64,000 nt of DNA from Gaiellasilicea sp033857955 (GTDB lineage Bacteria > Actinomycetota > Thermoleophilia > Gaiellales > Gaiellaceae): assembly GCA_033857955.1 (NCBI GenBank), contig JAWVCW010000028.1, forward strand, positions 35,183 through 99,182. Direction: 5' to 3'. The notes under the pieces are model-generated. The model was not told the DNA's origin. It did not search any database and was given only the letters and a program-made list of their open reading frames with translations. This document shows, piece by piece, positions 52,189 to 60,351 of this stretch; position 1 is the stretch's first letter, and each line of letters opens with the position of its first letter. Position numbers and translations under genes: made by a program.

Positions 52189-52476
52189 GTGGGCCGGATC
52201 GCAGGTCTCGTGCTGGTCTCCAGGGCGACATCCACCAGCATCGGTGACTTTCGCTACGGCGTCGAGAGGATCTCGCTCCGGCGCGGCACGACGTTCACGT
52301 GGCGGTTCAGGGAGGCGTTCGAGCACGACGTGACCGTTGTCGGCGGTCCGGAGGGCTTCTCGGCGCCGTGGACGTTGGCCGGCACCTTCACGCACCGCTT
52401 CACGAAGCCCGGCAGGTATCGCCTCTTCTGTTCCATGCACCCGGCGAAGATGGTGCAGCAGATCACCGTCCGCTAG
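52189..52476 (+). CDS. Small cupredoxin (plastocyanin-like)
   Basis: A 95-residue beta-sandwich with a complete type 1 copper site: histidine in AFEHDVTV, then cysteine, histidine and methionine in LFCSMHPAKM. The core GRYRLFCSMHPAKMVQQI is characteristic. There is only a weak N-terminal hydrophobic stretch (RIAGLVLV) and no clear signal peptide, which is unusual for a blue copper protein. The start is fixed by the -10 box 6 nt upstream. Confidence 0.82.
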   Translation: MGRIAGLVLVSRATSTSIGDFRYGVERISLRRGTTFTWRFREAFEHDVTVVGGPEGFSAPWTLAGTFTHRFTKPGRYRLFCSMHPAKMVQQITVR

Positions 52477-52859
52477 CCCGCGTAGCCCGGGTTGCCGACG
52501 TCGCGGTAGAGCGCCTCGACGTTGTTTCCGTCCGGATCCAGCAGGTAGGCGGCGTCGTAGTCTCGATATCCCGGCGCGCCGTTGGTCCGGACGCCCGCCT
52601 CCACGCCCACGCGATGAAATTGGTCGACGTCGCCTCTAGCGCGGGCGTGGAAGCGGAGATGCAGTCCTCTTGTCACCGGCTCGGCCGCGACGACGTTCAC
52701 ATGGGTGAAACAGGCTTCGCCGTCGCGTTCGTAGAGCTTGGGAATACCTAGTGGCGCGAGCACCGTCTCGTAGAACCGGACGCTCACGGGAAAGTCGCTC
52801 GCGTGGAGATCGAGGTGGTCGACAACCGGAGTCGTCCAGTCCCGGCCCATCTCGGTCAC
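52473..52859 (-). CDS. Glyoxalase/VOC-superfamily protein
   Basis: A 128-residue VOC protein: PVVDHLDLHASDFPVSVRFYETVLAPLG, HVNVVAA, GLHLRFHARARGDVDQFH, and YDAAYLLDPDGNNVEALY. Metal-ligand-type residues are H in DHLDLH, H in LHLRFHA and E in NVEALY. It may be a dioxygenase or a resistance-type binding protein. GTG 52859 overlaps the adenine deaminase stop by 4 nt, so they are coupled. Confidence 0.88.
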   Translation of the reverse strand: MTEMGRDWTTPVVDHLDLHASDFPVSVRFYETVLAPLGIPKLYERDGEACFTHVNVVAAEPVTRGLHLRFHARARGDVDQFHRVGVEAGVRTNGAPGYRDYDAAYLLDPDGNNVEALYRDVGNPGYAG

Positions 52860-54607
52860 ACCGCCGCCTGCGGGACTTGCACCGCAAGCGGGACGAGCTC
52901 GAAGCGATCGACGTCGACGAGGCCGTGATCGGTGATCTTCAGGCTCGGGATCACCGAGAGCGCCAGGAATGCCAGGGACTGGAACGGCGAAGGGACCTCG
53001 GAGCCGAGCGCGTGCACCGCGGCGACTGTCGCCTCACTTGCCTCGATCACGCTCCCGAGCGGGAGGTCCGAGACGAGCCCGGCGACCGGAAGCGGCAGCT
53101 CGGCAGTGACCGAGCCGCCGTCGACGACGACGAGACCTCCACCCAGCTCGACGAGCCTCGCGACCGCACGCACCATGTCCTCGTCGTCCGTGCCGACCAC
53201 GATCAGGTTGTGGGCGTCGTGCGAGAACGTCGAGGCGAACGCCCCACGCTGAAGCCCGAACCCGCGGACGAAGCCCAGCCCGATGCGGCCGGTTCCGAGA
53301 TGCCGCTCGATCACGGCGATCTTGGCAAGGTCGCGCGTTGGATCGGCACGCGCGAACCCAGCCTCGGCAGTCAAGTCCTCGACGAGCGCCTCGGTGACGA
53401 TCTGGTCCGGGACGAGGCCGATCACCCGGGCGTGGCCTCCCTCCCACGGAACCCGGAAGTCCTCGGCCGAGACCGGCCGGATCCGCACGCTTTGCGTCAG
53501 CCACTCCGGCACCGGGGTGGACGTGATCTCCGTAACGACGCGTCCCCGCTTGAGCACGATGTCCGGTACGAACCGCTCTAGGTCTGGCAGCAGCAGCAGA
53601 TCGGCCTGGTAGGCGGGCGCGATCGCCCCGAGGTGATCGAGACGGTGCCAGAGGGCCGGATGATGCGAGGCCATCACGAGCGCATCCTCGGGCGCGACGC
53701 CGTACGACACGGCGTCGCGCACCATCGCGTTGATGTGACCGTCCTCGGCGATGTGCTCGGGCTCGCGATCGTCGGTGCAGAACGCCATCCGCGAGGGCCC
53801 GAACTCGGCGACGAGAGGCACGAGCGCGCGCAGGTTCCGCGCCGCGGACGCCTCCCGGATCAGGAGCCACATCCCGGCCCGCAGGCGCTCCCGCCCCTCC
53901 TCGGCCGTGAACGCCTCGTGGTCGGAGCCGATTCCGGCCGCGGCGTACGCCTGGAGCGCGTGGCCCAGCACGCCGGGTGCGTGGCCGTCGACTCGCTCGG
54001 CGCCGGCGACCTCCAGCTTCGCCAGCTCGCTCGGCGCTCCCGAGATCACGCCGGGGAAGTTCATCATCTCGGCCAGCCCGATCACGCGCTTGCGGCGGAG
54101 CAGGCTCTCGAGGTCGCCGGGCGTGAACGGGCGTCGCGGCGACTCGAAGCCGGAGGCCGGCACGCACGAGGACGCGGTGAAGAAGACGTCGAGCGGCAGG
54201 TCCTCGCACACGTCGACCAGCCAATGAACACCGTCCGTCCCGAGGACGTTCGCAATCTCGTGCGGGTCGGCGACGACGGCGGTCGTGCCCAGCGGTAGCA
54301 CGAGGCGCGCGAACTCGGATGGGAGGAGCTTCGTCGTCTCGAGGTGCAGGTGCGCGTCGATGAAGCCGGGGACGACGTAGGCGCCGGCGGCGTCGAGCGT
54401 CTCCCGGCCCTCGTACTCGCCCAGCCCGGCGATCACGCCGTCGCAGATCGCGACGTCGACGTCGAGCCATTCGCGTGTGAAGACCGAGAGCACACGGCCG
54501 CCGCGGACGACGAGATCGGCCGGCTCGTCCCCCCGCGCCACGGCCAGGCGGCGGGCGAGATCACCCGTCCTGGCTATCGGTTTTCCCCACCCGCGTCGAT
54601 AATCCAA
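52856..54607 (-). CDS. ade: Adenine deaminase
   Basis: A 583-residue amidohydrolase converting adenine to hypoxanthine. Marks: ADLVVRGGRVLSVFTREW, VVPGFIDAHLHLETT (metal histidines), VVADPHEIANVLG, EMMNFPGVISG, DGHAPGV, CTDDREPEHI, and the C-terminal domain with AFASTFSHDAHNLIVVG. The start is uncertain: TTG 54607 gives the normal length and is used here, but a -10-like GATTAT (54604-54599) suggests transcription beginning near 54591, which would favour GTG 54541. Confidence 0.92.
   Translation of the reverse strand: MDYRRGWGKPIARTGDLARRLAVARGDEPADLVVRGGRVLSVFTREWLDVDVAICDGVIAGLGEYEGRETLDAAGAYVVPGFIDAHLHLETTKLLPSEFARLVLPLGTTAVVADPHEIANVLGTDGVHWLVDVCEDLPLDVFFTASSCVPASGFESPRRPFTPGDLESLLRRKRVIGLAEMMNFPGVISGAPSELAKLEVAGAERVDGHAPGVLGHALQAYAAAGIGSDHEAFTAEEGRERLRAGMWLLIREASAARNLRALVPLVAEFGPSRMAFCTDDREPEHIAEDGHINAMVRDAVSYGVAPEDALVMASHHPALWHRLDHLGAIAPAYQADLLLLPDLERFVPDIVLKRGRVVTEITSTPVPEWLTQSVRIRPVSAEDFRVPWEGGHARVIGLVPDQIVTEALVEDLTAEAGFARADPTRDLAKIAVIERHLGTGRIGLGFVRGFGLQRGAFASTFSHDAHNLIVVGTDDEDMVRAVARLVELGGGLVVVDGGSVTAELPLPVAGLVSDLPLGSVIEASEATVAAVHALGSEVPSPFQSLAFLALSVIPSLKITDHGLVDVDRFELVPLAVQVPQAAV
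54598..54603 (+). promoter_or_regulatory. -10 box for the zinc-ribbon membrane protein gene
   Basis: GATAAT ends 6 nt before ATG 54610. The complementary strand reads GATTAT one base over and may serve the adenine deaminase gene, a looser version of the shared boxes seen elsewhere. Confidence 0.45.
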
Positions 54608-54609
54608 GT

Positions 54610-54771
54610 ATGACCGCGCAGCTGCTCGTCGGGTATGCCGTTCTCTGGGTCGTCCTGCTCAAGACGCTCCTCTCCCGCGCGCGCGTGATCTCGGCCGAGT
54701 GCGCCCGCTGCGGACTGCTGTTCGAGCGCCAGGCGCTCGGTCAGACGATCTGCAGCTGCGACCGCGTCTAG
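54610..54771 (+). CDS. 53-residue membrane protein with zinc-ribbon tail
   Basis: ATG 54610 opens a short frame: one hydrophobic helix (LLVGYAVLWVVLLKTLL) followed by ECARCGLLFERQ...TICSCDRV, a CxxC...CxC pattern fit to bind one zinc. It is preceded by a -10 box at 6 nt and its stop overlaps the convergent response regulator by 4 bp. No family recognised. It is shorter than most gene callers keep. Confidence 0.6.
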   Translation: MTAQLLVGYAVLWVVLLKTLLSRARVISAECARCGLLFERQALGQTICSCDRV

Positions 54772-55160
54772 AAGCGAACCGCCGGGGCCGTCAGGTCGAG
54801 CAGCGTGTCGATGATCTTCGAGAACGCTTCGCCCTTCTCGACATAGGCGCTCGCTCCAAGCGCCAGAGCTTCGCCGTCGATCTGGCCGCGGGCAAAGCCG
54901 GAGAGCACGACGATCGTCGTCTCCGGCGAGCACGAGAGCAGGAGGGGAATCGCCTGCAGACCGTCCATGACCGGCATTGCCAGGTCGAGAACGATCGCAG
55001 CCGGAAGCTCCTCTGCCGTCATGCGAACCGCCTCTTGGCCGTCGGCGGCCTCGCCGACCACCTCGAAGCGGCCGTCCTGCTCGAGGATCATGCGCAGCAG
55101 CTGACGATACTCGGGCGTGTCGTCGGCGAGGACGACACGCATCCGCTCGGGCTCGATCAC
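54768..55160 (-). CDS. Single-domain response regulator
   Basis: A 130-residue CheY-like protein with no output domain: LADDTPEYRQLL, phosphoacceptor D59 in IVLDLAMPVMDG, T/S in VVLSGFA and the lysine in YVEKGEAFSKI. GTG 55160 overlaps the GAF protein stop (GTGA). The pair is an evident signalling unit in which the upstream protein has lost kinase features. Confidence 0.92.
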   Translation of the reverse strand: MIEPERMRVVLADDTPEYRQLLRMILEQDGRFEVVGEAADGQEAVRMTAEELPAAIVLDLAMPVMDGLQAIPLLLSCSPETTIVVLSGFARGQIDGEALALGASAYVEKGEAFSKIIDTLLDLTAPAVRF

Positions 55161-55903
55161 CGCCGGGACGAGACTGCGGCCGGCGAGGCCCGCACGAGAT
55201 CGCCCGGATGCAGCCGGCCCTCTGCGCCCGCACTTTCCAGGAGCTCGGCGACGATCGCCTGCGCGGCGCTCAGCGTGTGCTTGACCGCTTCGGCCGCGTC
55301 CTCGGCCTTGTCGGCGTGAAGTGCGAGCTGGGCGAGCGCAAGCCCCTGAACGACCTCGTCGTTCAGCTCGAGGGCGCGCCGCCGCCGGTCTTCGAGCTTG
55401 GCGCGAGCGTCCAGCCGCAACTCGAGCTCGTCCATGACGATCGCTGCCAAATCCTCCAGCGTGCGGATCTCGTCCTCGGTCACCTCGCGGGGCTCGAGGT
55501 CGATCACGTTGAGCGTCCCGAGGTTGAACCCGTCGCCACTGACGAGCGGGACGCCGAGATAGAAGCGAAGCCCAAGCTCGCCGGCAACGAGGGGATTGTC
55601 GATCGTGCGGACGTCGACCGCCGCGTTGGTCACGAGCCATGGCTCGAGCTGACAGACGGCTGACGCACAGAGCCCGGGATCGCGACCGATCTCCTCTGCC
55701 GCAATGCCGTAGTGCGACTTGAACCAGATCCGGTCGTGGTCGACGATGCTGATGATCGAGATCGGGACGTCGAACAGCCGCGCCGCGAGCGTCGTGATGC
55801 GATCGAACGCCCCGTCCGGCGGCGTGTCGAGCACGTCGTAGCGCCGAACGGCGGCGAGACGCTGCTCCTCATTCTCCGGAACTGGATGGGTGGCCGCGCC
55901 CAA
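55157..55903 (-). CDS. GAF-domain sensor with degenerate HisKA_3-like segment
   Basis: A 248-residue protein. GAF domain about 15-165 (YDVLDTPPDGAFDRITTLAARLFDVPIS, FGF-type core, FYLGVPLVSGDGFNLGTLNVID). Then a dimerisation-like helix ELNDEVVQGLALAQLAL, where the histidine of ELHDEVVQ kinases is replaced by N181, and a second helix. No ATPase domain follows. It cannot autophosphorylate in the usual way and may dimerise or recruit the coupled response regulator. Start TTG 55903, with TACAGT 9 nt upstream. Confidence 0.82.
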   Translation of the reverse strand: MGAATHPVPENEEQRLAAVRRYDVLDTPPDGAFDRITTLAARLFDVPISIISIVDHDRIWFKSHYGIAAEEIGRDPGLCASAVCQLEPWLVTNAAVDVRTIDNPLVAGELGLRFYLGVPLVSGDGFNLGTLNVIDLEPREVTEDEIRTLEDLAAIVMDELELRLDARAKLEDRRRRALELNDEVVQGLALAQLALHADKAEDAAEAVKHTLSAAQAIVAELLESAGAEGRLHPGDLVRASPAAVSSRR

Positions 55904-55931
55904 GAACCGCCCACTGTAGCCGTACCGTTTC

Positions 55932-56372
55932 TCAGTCGGACGGTCGCCGTCGCACCATCTCGATCTCCTCCCGGCATCGCTGCGTAAGCGTCAGCCGATC
56001 CGGCGCCGCGAACCCGAGCGGCTCCGCGCCATCGCTTTGGCTGCCCTGCGTGGGACCCAGGAAGCACGCAACCCGCAGGTCATCCGCACCACGGGTCGGT
56101 TCGGCGGCGGCCAGCTGTTCGCGGAGGCTGGGCGAGATACGGAAGAAGCTGCAGATCCAGACCCTTTCGCCGTGCACGTCGACGACGCCGAGGCATTCCT
56201 CGACCCTCGAGCGATCGTTGAAGCTCTCGATCAGCGCGGCCGGATTGGGAGGTTCGGGATCGTCGACCAGGAACCAGACCGCAACCACCACCACTCCGAT
56301 CAAGAGGACAACCGCGAGAGCCGCTGCCGCGGTACCCGCCGCAGCGATGGCAGCCGTTCGGAACCAGGCCAC
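55932..56372 (-). CDS. Membrane-anchored extracytoplasmic protein
   Basis: A 146-residue protein: N-terminal helix (about 5-36, alanine/valine-rich, ending VVVAVWFLV) and an external domain with three or four cysteines (EECLGVV, WICSFF, VACFLG, QRCREE) that could form disulfides. GTG 56372 lies 2 nt after the M24 gene stop. No family recognised. Last gene of the liv-associated operon. Confidence 0.72.
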   Translation of the reverse strand: MAWFRTAAIAAAGTAAAALAVVLLIGVVVVAVWFLVDDPEPPNPAALIESFNDRSRVEECLGVVDVHGERVWICSFFRISPSLREQLAAAEPTRGADDLRVACFLGPTQGSQSDGAEPLGFAAPDRLTLTQRCREEIEMVRRRPSD

Positions 56373-56374
56373 CT

Positions 56375-57451
56375 CTAGCTGCCGGGAAAAACCTGCATCG
56401 GAAGTCGCGAGAGCGGCTCACCGCCGTCGGGGCCGACGAGCCACGTGTCCTGCATGTAGAGACACGCCTTCCCGTCGGGCGCGATCGCGTGCGGGTGCAT
56501 CGAGAGCACCATGCCTGAGCGAAGGACCGTCTCCAGACCTTCCCCCACCCGCGGGTGCTCGATCATCGTCATGCCGATCGAATGGCCGGTCACGTGGCCG
56601 AGGCGGTAGCCGCGGTCGGTGAAGCCCTTCGAGACCGCACGATGGACGTCGTGCGCTGTCGCACCGTCGCGCATCGCGGTGCGCGCGGCCGTGTGGTACT
56701 CCTCGTAGGCCTCGACCATCGGCGCGACCTCCGGCGGCGTCTGCCCGATCGCGCGCGACACCTCGACCCAGTGCATCCCGGGGCCGGCGATCTCGAGCGA
56801 CGGGAGCACGAACTCGCCGAGCTTCGTCTCCTTCTTGGCGATCCCGAACTCGGGGCCGATCAGGACCATGTTCATCGTCAGCCGGCCGCAGCCACGCTCG
56901 ACGAAGAGCTCCTCCGCCGGAGCCATTGCCTCCGCGGCGGTTCTTCCCGGCTCATATGCCGCAAGGAAGGCCTCGAAGCCGTCCTCGTTGATGCGCACGC
57001 TCTCGCGCACGGACTCGAGCTCGGCCTCGCTCTTCACCGCCCTCGCCAGGTCGAACTCGGCGTCGAAGGGCACGAGATCCAGACCTTCGAGCGCCCGGTA
57101 GTCGCGGACCGTCATCACGTAGTCGAGCCCGTAGACGCCGATCCGACGCCAACCCTTGTCAACGGCCGTCGATGCGATGTGCTCGCCCGGCCGGTCGTGG
57201 AAGACCTGCTCGAGCTGCGCAGTGCCGTGCTCACCGACGTAGCGGGCCTCGGTCGGAAACACGATCTGCGGCTCCCCGTCGGCCGGCAGGACGACGTAGG
57301 CGTAGCGGTGCACGATCTGGAAGCCGGAGAGGTAGGTGACCGACCCCTCGAAGCCGCTGTACTCGCTGCCGGAGACGATCAGCGCGTCGAGCTCGTGCTC
57401 GGCCATCGCTGCGCGAACGTTGGCGTACCTGCGGGTCAGCTCTGCATCCAC
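56375..57451 (-). CDS. M24-fold (creatinase/aminopeptidase P-like) protein lacking metal ligands
   Basis: A 358-residue protein: creatinase-type N-terminal domain (1-130) and pita-bread domain (135-358). Only the histidine H290 (VTGHSIGM) matches the M24 five-ligand set; the two Asp are E220 and E230, and the two Glu are H319 (LSMHP) and Q334 (YMQDTW). A metal-dependent peptidase is therefore unlikely, and a creatinase-like, metal-free amide hydrolase is possible. It starts 16 bp inside the ketopantoate-reductase-like gene and belongs to the liv operon. Confidence 0.85.
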   Translation of the reverse strand: MDAELTRRYANVRAAMAEHELDALIVSGSEYSGFEGSVTYLSGFQIVHRYAYVVLPADGEPQIVFPTEARYVGEHGTAQLEQVFHDRPGEHIASTAVDKGWRRIGVYGLDYVMTVRDYRALEGLDLVPFDAEFDLARAVKSEAELESVRESVRINEDGFEAFLAAYEPGRTAAEAMAPAEELFVERGCGRLTMNMVLIGPEFGIAKKETKLGEFVLPSLEIAGPGMHWVEVSRAIGQTPPEVAPMVEAYEEYHTAARTAMRDGATAHDVHRAVSKGFTDRGYRLGHVTGHSIGMTMIEHPRVGEGLETVLRSGMVLSMHPHAIAPDGKACLYMQDTWLVGPDGGEPLSRLPMQVFPGS

Positions 57452-58362
57452 GCTGCTTCTACTCCTTTGATCAGGGCCACGATGGCCTCGTTGAGCGGGG
57501 TCGGAACGCCGTTCTCGCGCCCGAAGCGGACGATGCCGCCGTTGAGGAAGTCAACCTCGGTCGGCCGGCGAGCCTCGACGTCCTGGAGCATGCTCGCCTT
57601 GTGGCCGTAGGCGACCTCCGGCCTTGCCGCGTGGTCGATCAGCGCCTCCGGGTCGGCATCGAGCTCGATCCCCTGCGCCGCCGCGACCGCCTTGCCCTCG
57701 TTCACGAGCCCGCTGACGAAACGGCGGAGCCCGGGCTGCTCGCAGACGCGGCCGTGCGTGAGCCCGGTGAGCGCGCCGACCGGGTTCGTCGAGGCGTTGA
57801 AGATCACCTTGCGCCACTGCGCACCGCGGGCATCGGTGACGGCAGTCGTCGGCATGCCGCCGCGCGTACAGGCATCGGCAAGCCGCTCGATCTCGGCCGT
57901 CGTCGCCGAGCTCGGCTCGAAGGGACCGAACGTCGTGTCGCCCTTCACGTCCCACTGCACGACGCCCGGCTCCAGGATCTTCCCTGCGGGGAACGTCGTG
58001 CCACGGATCACGCGCGCGACGTGCGGCGCGATCGCCTCCTCGTTGCCGACGCCGTTCTGCACGGAGGCGACGGCCCCGTCGGCGAAGGCGTGTGCCGTCG
58101 CGGCAATCGCGGCCTCGGTGTGCATCGCCTTCGTCGCCACGATCCCGAACTCGCACGACGGCAGCTCTGAGGGATCGCTCGTTGCGCGGATGCCGGTCGC
58201 CTGCACCTCACCGGCACCCGTCAGCCGCAGGCCCCGCTCGTTGATCGCGTCGACGTGGGCCTGGGCGAGGTCGTACGCCCAGACCTCGACGTCCTCCAGC
58301 GAGGCGAGGTTCGCCGCAAACAACGACCCGACAGCGCCACAGCCGACAATGCAGACCCTCAC
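57436..58362 (-). CDS. Ketopantoate reductase-like oxidoreductase (copy 1)
   Basis: A 308-residue NADP-dependent reductase: VCIVGCGAVGSLFA dinucleotide motif, IVATKAMHTEAAI, SVQNGVGNEE, the catalytic-type lysine and asparagine in QWRKVIFNASTNPVGALTG, and the C-terminal SMLQDVEARRPTEVDFLNGGIV. It shares these blocks with the protein at 63040-63957. Its place inside an amino-acid-type transporter operon suggests a 2-oxoacid substrate other than ketopantoate. GTG 58362 overlaps the mini-ORF stop (GTGA). Confidence 0.9.
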   Translation of the reverse strand: MRVCIVGCGAVGSLFAANLASLEDVEVWAYDLAQAHVDAINERGLRLTGAGEVQATGIRATSDPSELPSCEFGIVATKAMHTEAAIAATAHAFADGAVASVQNGVGNEEAIAPHVARVIRGTTFPAGKILEPGVVQWDVKGDTTFGPFEPSSATTAEIERLADACTRGGMPTTAVTDARGAQWRKVIFNASTNPVGALTGLTHGRVCEQPGLRRFVSGLVNEGKAVAAAQGIELDADPEALIDHAARPEVAYGHKASMLQDVEARRPTEVDFLNGGIVRFGRENGVPTPLNEAIVALIKGVEAAWMQS

Positions 58363-58439
58363 GCCCCTGGCCGCCTTTCGCTCCCGCCCGGCAGAGCCGG
58401 GCTTTGCGAAAGGCTGACGAGGAACGTGAGGAAGGTCAT
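58359..58439 (-). CDS. 26-codon mini-ORF linking livM to the reductase gene
   Basis: The frame starts in ATGA overlapping the livM stop and ends in GTGA overlapping the reductase start. It codes MTFLTFLVSLSQ... then a basic tail. It contains a perfect hairpin GCCCGGC-AGA-GCCGGGC (58386-58402). It may serve as a translational relay rather than make a useful peptide. Both overlaps are exact. Confidence 0.45.
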   Translation of the reverse strand: MTFLTFLVSLSQSPALPGGSERRPGA

Positions 58440-59446
58440 GTCGTTCTCCTCCGCGGCAGCCGCAGCTCGCGACCGCCGGTGATCCCGGACGGACGCAGGA
58501 TCAGCATCAGCGCCATCAACGCACCGAGTATCACGAGCCGCGATCCCTCCGGCAGGTTGAGCGTGAAACCGACGCTGATCCCGTCCTCGGCGTTTCCGAG
58601 CAGCGAGTCGAGCCCGCTGACCGCGAGGGCGCCCACGACCGCGCCCCAGAGGCTCGTGACACCGCCGACAACGAGCATCGCCAGCGTCAGGAACGTGAGC
58701 TCGAGGTAGACCTGCTCGGTCGTGATCGAGCCGAGCATGTGCACGAGCAGGCCGCCCGCAAAGCCGCACAGAGCACCCGAGAGCGTGAACGCCCACAATC
58801 GCTGCCGGTGGACGCTGATCCCGACCGCCTGCGCCGCAGCGGGGTCCTCGCGGGTCGCGCGCGTCTTCCGGCCGAGCGGGCTGTGCTGGTAGGCGAAGGC
58901 GACCACGACGACGAGCAGCGCGCCCACCGTCGGCTGGAGCGCACCGGTCGTCTCCGGCACGAGCGACAGCGTGGTCGCTCCGGGCCCGATCTTCGTCCAC
59001 TCCCGCAGGAGGTTGTGCGTGATCTCGAGCACCGCGAACGTCGCAATCCCGGCCGCGAGCCCCGAGAGGCGCATCAGCGGCAGGCCGACGAGGAACGCGA
59101 AGACGCCGCCAACGACAGCCGCGAGTGCCAGCGACGGGACGTTGCCGATCGTGTGGTCCCGCAGGAGCGGATAGAGGTCGGGAAGGACTCCGGCCTTCGA
59201 ATCCACCGGCACGGTCATCACTCCTGCGGCGAAAGCACCGAGCGCGACGAAGCTGATCTGCCCGAACGAGAGCACGCCGGACGTGCCGACGAAGACGTAG
59301 ATCGCGACCACCATCGCGACCGCCGCCAGCGCGTTCAGGAAATGGATCTGGTTCGCGCGCGAGACGAACGTGGCGCCGATCCCGACGACGACGATGAGCA
59401 ACATCGGCGCCGCCAGCGCAACCCAGGTGTCTGCGCGCCTCCTCAT
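58436..59446 (-). CDS. livM: Branched-chain amino acid-type ABC permease (LivM)
   Basis: A 336-residue membrane protein with about nine helices; LivM marks are GTSGVLSFGQISFVALGAFAAG, FAVLEITHNLLREWTKIGPG, GRKTRATREDPAAAQAVGISV, and GSITTEQVYLELTFLTLAMLVVGG. ATG 59446 overlaps the livH stop. It ends ITGGRELRLPRRRTT, a sequence matched by the partial gene at the window edge. Confidence 0.94.
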   Translation of the reverse strand: MRRRADTWVALAAPMLLIVVVGIGATFVSRANQIHFLNALAAVAMVVAIYVFVGTSGVLSFGQISFVALGAFAAGVMTVPVDSKAGVLPDLYPLLRDHTIGNVPSLALAAVVGGVFAFLVGLPLMRLSGLAAGIATFAVLEITHNLLREWTKIGPGATTLSLVPETTGALQPTVGALLVVVVAFAYQHSPLGRKTRATREDPAAAQAVGISVHRQRLWAFTLSGALCGFAGGLLVHMLGSITTEQVYLELTFLTLAMLVVGGVTSLWGAVVGALAVSGLDSLLGNAEDGISVGFTLNLPEGSRLVILGALMALMLILRPSGITGGRELRLPRRRTT

Positions 59447-60351
59447 ACGCGGTCGACCACGGCCGCGCGACCGCGGGCAAAGAGGCCCGCCGGCCGCAGG
59501 ACGAGGACGAGGATCACGAGCGCGAAGACGGCCGAAGGCAGGAAGACGGTCTTGTCGGTCGGCAGCGCACCGTTGATCACGCCCGTCGCGAATCCGATCG
59601 CGAAGCCACCGAGCGTCGCAGTCCAGAGGCGGTCGATCCCTCCGACGACGACACCCACGAGGACGACGATCGTCTCCCTGAGCGCGAAGTCCGGCGAGAC
59701 GAGCGGGAACTGGACCGTGAGGATCACCGCCACCGTCGCCGCGAGCACGCCCGAGAGGAGCACGGCGACGCCGATCACCGTGTTCGCACGGACACCGAGG
59801 AGCCGCGCTGTGCGGAAGTCGGCCGAGGCGGCACGCATGTGCAGGCCGATCGTCGTCCTCGCGAGGAGGAGCGCGAGCAGCCCGAGCGCCACGACCGCGA
59901 CCGCCACCGCCAGGATCGTCACCTTGCGGACGTCCACACCGCCGATCGTGACCACCTGGTTGAGCTGCACGAGCGAGGAGGCCGGCTCGCCGATCGTTCC
60001 GTCACGGATGTCGAGGATCAGGGCGATGTTCTGGAGCAGGAACGCGACCGCGAAGGTCGTCACCAGCATCACCGCCGGCGATTGCGTGCGCAGCGGCCGG
60101 AAGACGGCGCGCTCCATCGCCAGCGAGAGCGCGATCACGACCACGAAACACGCTGCGATGCCACCGGCCACCGGCCAGCCGGAGGTGAACGCGAGCGTGT
60201 AGGCGCCCGCCATGACCAGCTGCCCGTAGGCGAAGTTGACGAGCCGGAGGACGCCGAAGACCAGGCCGATCCCGACCGCCATCAGCGCGTAGACGGCGCC
60301 GAGGCCGATCGCGTCGACGAGGGTCTGGGCGTCGACCGCAGCGAGGATCAT
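59443..60351 (-). CDS. livH: Branched-chain amino acid-type ABC permease (LivH)
   Basis: A 302-residue membrane protein with about eight helices: AIGLGAVYALMAVGIGLVFGVLRLVNFAYGQLVMAGAY (N-terminal LivH hallmark) and GLHMRAASADFRTARLLGVRANTVI (coupling loop). Overlaps livF upstream by 4 bp and livM downstream by 4 bp. Confidence 0.94.
   Translation of the reverse strand: MILAAVDAQTLVDAIGLGAVYALMAVGIGLVFGVLRLVNFAYGQLVMAGAYTLAFTSGWPVAGGIAACFVVVIALSLAMERAVFRPLRTQSPAVMLVTTFAVAFLLQNIALILDIRDGTIGEPASSLVQLNQVVTIGGVDVRKVTILAVAVAVVALGLLALLLARTTIGLHMRAASADFRTARLLGVRANTVIGVAVLLSGVLAATVAVILTVQFPLVSPDFALRETIVVLVGVVVGGIDRLWTATLGGFAIGFATGVINGALPTDKTVFLPSAVFALVILVLVLRPAGLFARGRAAVVDRV

Noticed and set aside
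57436..58362. Calling the two ketopantoate-reductase-like genes panE
   Set aside because: Two paralogues embedded in amino-acid-type transporter modules and no other pantothenate genes make the biosynthetic role doubtful. The family name is kept and the symbol withheld.
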